Shown here: positions 62,617 through 64,000 of the stretch, in pieces | Layout of the letters: every line of letters begins with the position of its first letter | Numbering within the stretch: position 1 is the stretch's first letter | DNA from: Brachynemurus nebulosus | Taxonomy: Eukaryota; Arthropoda; Insecta; Neuroptera; Myrmeleontidae | Assembly: GCA_035578155.1 (NCBI GenBank) | Contig: JAPWDM010000015.1 | Span: 12,342,209-12,406,208, forward strand | DNA: 64,000 bases | Direction of reading: 5' to 3' | Translations under genes and position numbers: made by a program | Notes under the pieces: model-generated | Seen by the model: only the letters and a program-made list of their open reading frames with translations | Told to the model about the DNA's origin: nothing | The model's database searches: none

Positions 62617-63660
62617 TTAAAGACCAGTTCTTATCACCACTACATTAGCTACTAATTTACCAATTAATTTTGAGTTATATCCGTTATTATTTGCTATTGT
62701 TTTAATGTTATTTATTTCTGTTTTAAAATTTTCTTTTGATAATAATGGAAAATTAAAGGCGCGATGGATCATAGAATTATAGGTTGCGACTTTATGTTGA
62801 AATGGACTGAATCGTTTGTTATTGTAATTCCGGAATATCACGATTTTCTATAAATGTTGAAATCAAGGTTATTGTAAATAATAAACAAATATTTTACTTC
62901 GCAAAAATACCACTTTTATTTTGAAACTGTGACAATATTGTTTCGAACCGTCAGTTCATTTTCAAACAGAATAGATATTACATTCTTTACATGCCTTATA
63001 TACTAATTTTATCTACCTATACTTATTAAGGGGGAGTGGTCTGTGATGTGGAAGTGGAAAGGGTGGGAGTGATTGGAGAATCCAAAAGTCAAGAAAAACA
63101 AGATTACATTACATGTGACAAGAGGCAAACAAACACGTGGCAAAAGATTGAACTTGAAAATGACAAAAAGACAATAAATTATTGTCTTTTTGTCATTTTC
63201 AAGTTCAATCTTTTGCCACGTGTTTGTTTGCCTCTTGTCACATGTAATGTAATCTTGTTTTTCTTGACTTTTGGATTCTCCAATCACTCCCACCCTTTCC
63301 ACTTCCACATCACAGACCACTCCCCCTTAATAAGTATAGGTAGATAAAATTAGTATATAAGGCATGTAAAGAATGTAATATCTATTCTGTTTGAAAATGA
63401 ACTGACGGTTCGAAACAATATTGTCACAGTTTCAAAATAAAAGTGGTATTTTTGCGAAGTAAAATATTTGTTTATTATTTACAAATATGGAATACCATAA
63501 AGTAACGCTCAAATCTATTAATATTATCAAGGTTATTGTTAATTTTCGTTATGGTTAAATCCGGGAAATTGATTCTATTATCTTTTTCTAATTCTAAATC
63601 AAATTGTATTTTTGAGTCGATTAAATTTAGTGAATTTATGAATTTTTCTAATGAAACCCG
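62617..63660 (-). pseudogene. Penelope-like reverse transcriptase fragment, split by a palindrome
   Basis: On the minus strand the upstream part (63660-63536) reads LEKFINSLNLIDSKIQFDLE and INFPDLTITKINNNLD. The downstream part (62875-62617) reads LDFNIYRKS, a stop with a frame change, then SPFQHKVATYNSMIHRAFNF and IKTIANNNGYNSKLIGKL. These are the RT thumb-side motifs of Penelope-like elements in the right order. The insertion between them (62876-63535) is flanked by a 14-bp duplication, and removing it rejoins the frame at NNLD/FNIYRK. The catalytic core is not in the window on this strand. Confidence 0.85.
62872..63484. repeat. 613-bp near-perfect palindrome
   Basis: Arms of 306 bp around a single base at 63178. 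The two mirrored reading frames (63009-63320 minus, 63036-63347 plus) are identical except at the centre, which shows near-perfect arm identity; they are not genes. Each arm includes atgaactgacggttcgaaac and aaaagtggtatttttgcgaa near its outer end, sequence typical of Penelope-like element termini, so the palindrome is best read as two head-to-head Penelope ends. It is part of the insertion 62876-63535. Confidence 0.93.
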
Positions 63661-63745
63661 CAGAACCGAACACTTCACATGCTACAGAAAGAATAAATCT
63701 GACTCCGCTTTTGCGAGATATTTAGTCGACACAGGACACTGTTAG
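63654..63745 (+). pseudogene. Penelope-like GIY-YIG endonuclease fragment
   Basis: On the plus strand ETRRTEHFTCYRKNKSDSAF and ARYLVDTGHC match the part of Penelope-like endonucleases after the GIY-YIG motif (conserved EH and H residues). The GIY-YIG core is absent. It is joined head-to-head with the minus-strand RT fragment near 63655, so a rearrangement or a second Penelope copy is implied. Confidence 0.65.
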
Positions 63746-64000
63746 AAAATTAATGGATTAAAAAAAATTAATTCAAATATTTTTAAAAAATATTCTGAAA
63801 GAGAAAAGAAGACTTATTTAAGGTATAAATAAATCAGAATGAATTGAGTTGTAAAGTATGTTCATTTATTTTTTTTTTTTTTTTGAAATAAAATTTAAAA
63901 TTTTAAAATTAGCACCAATGATTTAACAAAGAAAATTTTTTTTGAAAATAGCAATTCTCAGGGTGTAGGTTCTTGCGAAATGACCAAGTTTAAATTTAAA
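63746..64000. other. AT-rich end of window, no gene
   Basis: A T run lies at about 63869-63885. No supported frame. Confidence 0.4.

Noticed and set aside
63009..63347. Two identical 103-codon frames on opposite strands
   Set aside because: A consequence of the palindrome; mirrored sequence gives the same frame twice and it shows no domain of its own.

Overview
The window looks like repeat-dense, AT-rich intergenic DNA from an insect. I found no clearly host-type, intact multi-exon gene. The mix of elements supports an arthropod: an env-bearing errantivirus-like retroelement, Gypsy elements, a Jockey-type LINE, Penelope, Tc1, mariner, pogo, piggyBac-type and ZBED-type hAT elements. A TE-rich hemipteran such as an aphid would fit, but the order cannot be fixed from this sequence. 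Nearly every recognisable reading frame is a transposable element (TE) gene broken by stops or frameshifts. Many tracts of (TA)n lie directly at element ends.

Layout, left to right. 1-2.9 kb: a partial unrecognised protein (minus) beside a five-copy 165-bp tandem array with GC-rich cores. 2.9-12.2 kb: a minus-strand Gypsy element (gag at 9.7-11.4 kb, LTR at 11.7-12.15 kb, broken pol at 2.9-5.8 kb), split by a 3.4-kb element with 28-bp terminal inverted repeats between (TA)n tracts. 12.4-15.7 kb: a satellite-like repeat in both orientations, carrying a 1.16-kb MITE with a clean TA duplication. 16.9-24 kb: a mariner fragment, a LINE fragment split by a solo LTR of the same Gypsy family, and the pol/env end of an errantivirus-like element split by a fold-back element. 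24.1-31.2 kb: a pogo fragment, a 380-bp palindrome, and a hAT element inserted into an unrecognised duplicated gene that has a TATA box. 31.2-35.7 kb: a Tc1 element containing a long-inverted-repeat element that contains a solo LTR. 36.6-39.6 kb: a fold-back-family copy and an LTR-like repeat. 40.9-44.7 kb: a GC-rich Jockey LINE. 45.0-46.5 kb: a second copy of the unrecognised gene and an IS630/Tc1-type transposase remnant. 47.6-50.3 kb: a second Gypsy pol carrying a piggyBac-type MITE. 50.7-53.3 kb: a ZBED-type hAT with its 8-bp duplication. 53.8-56.8 kb: a nearly complete pogo element. 56.9-58.5 kb: a third hAT relic with a spliceable intron. 59.2-62.4 kb: a minisatellite/hairpin element with a tRNA-like SINE, then a fold-back pair. 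62.6-63.7 kb: a Penelope-like element split by a 613-bp near-perfect palindrome.

The genes do not form a pathway. The window is a record of insertions, and several can be ordered because the pre-insertion site can be read elsewhere in the same window. The most novel item is the unrecognised gene at 29.84-30.98 kb with its partial second copy at 45.0-45.5 kb. It has a TATA box, one in-frame stop and a basic C-terminal tail, and it might be a captured viral or TE-borne gene. All identifications come from reading motifs by eye; no database search was possible.
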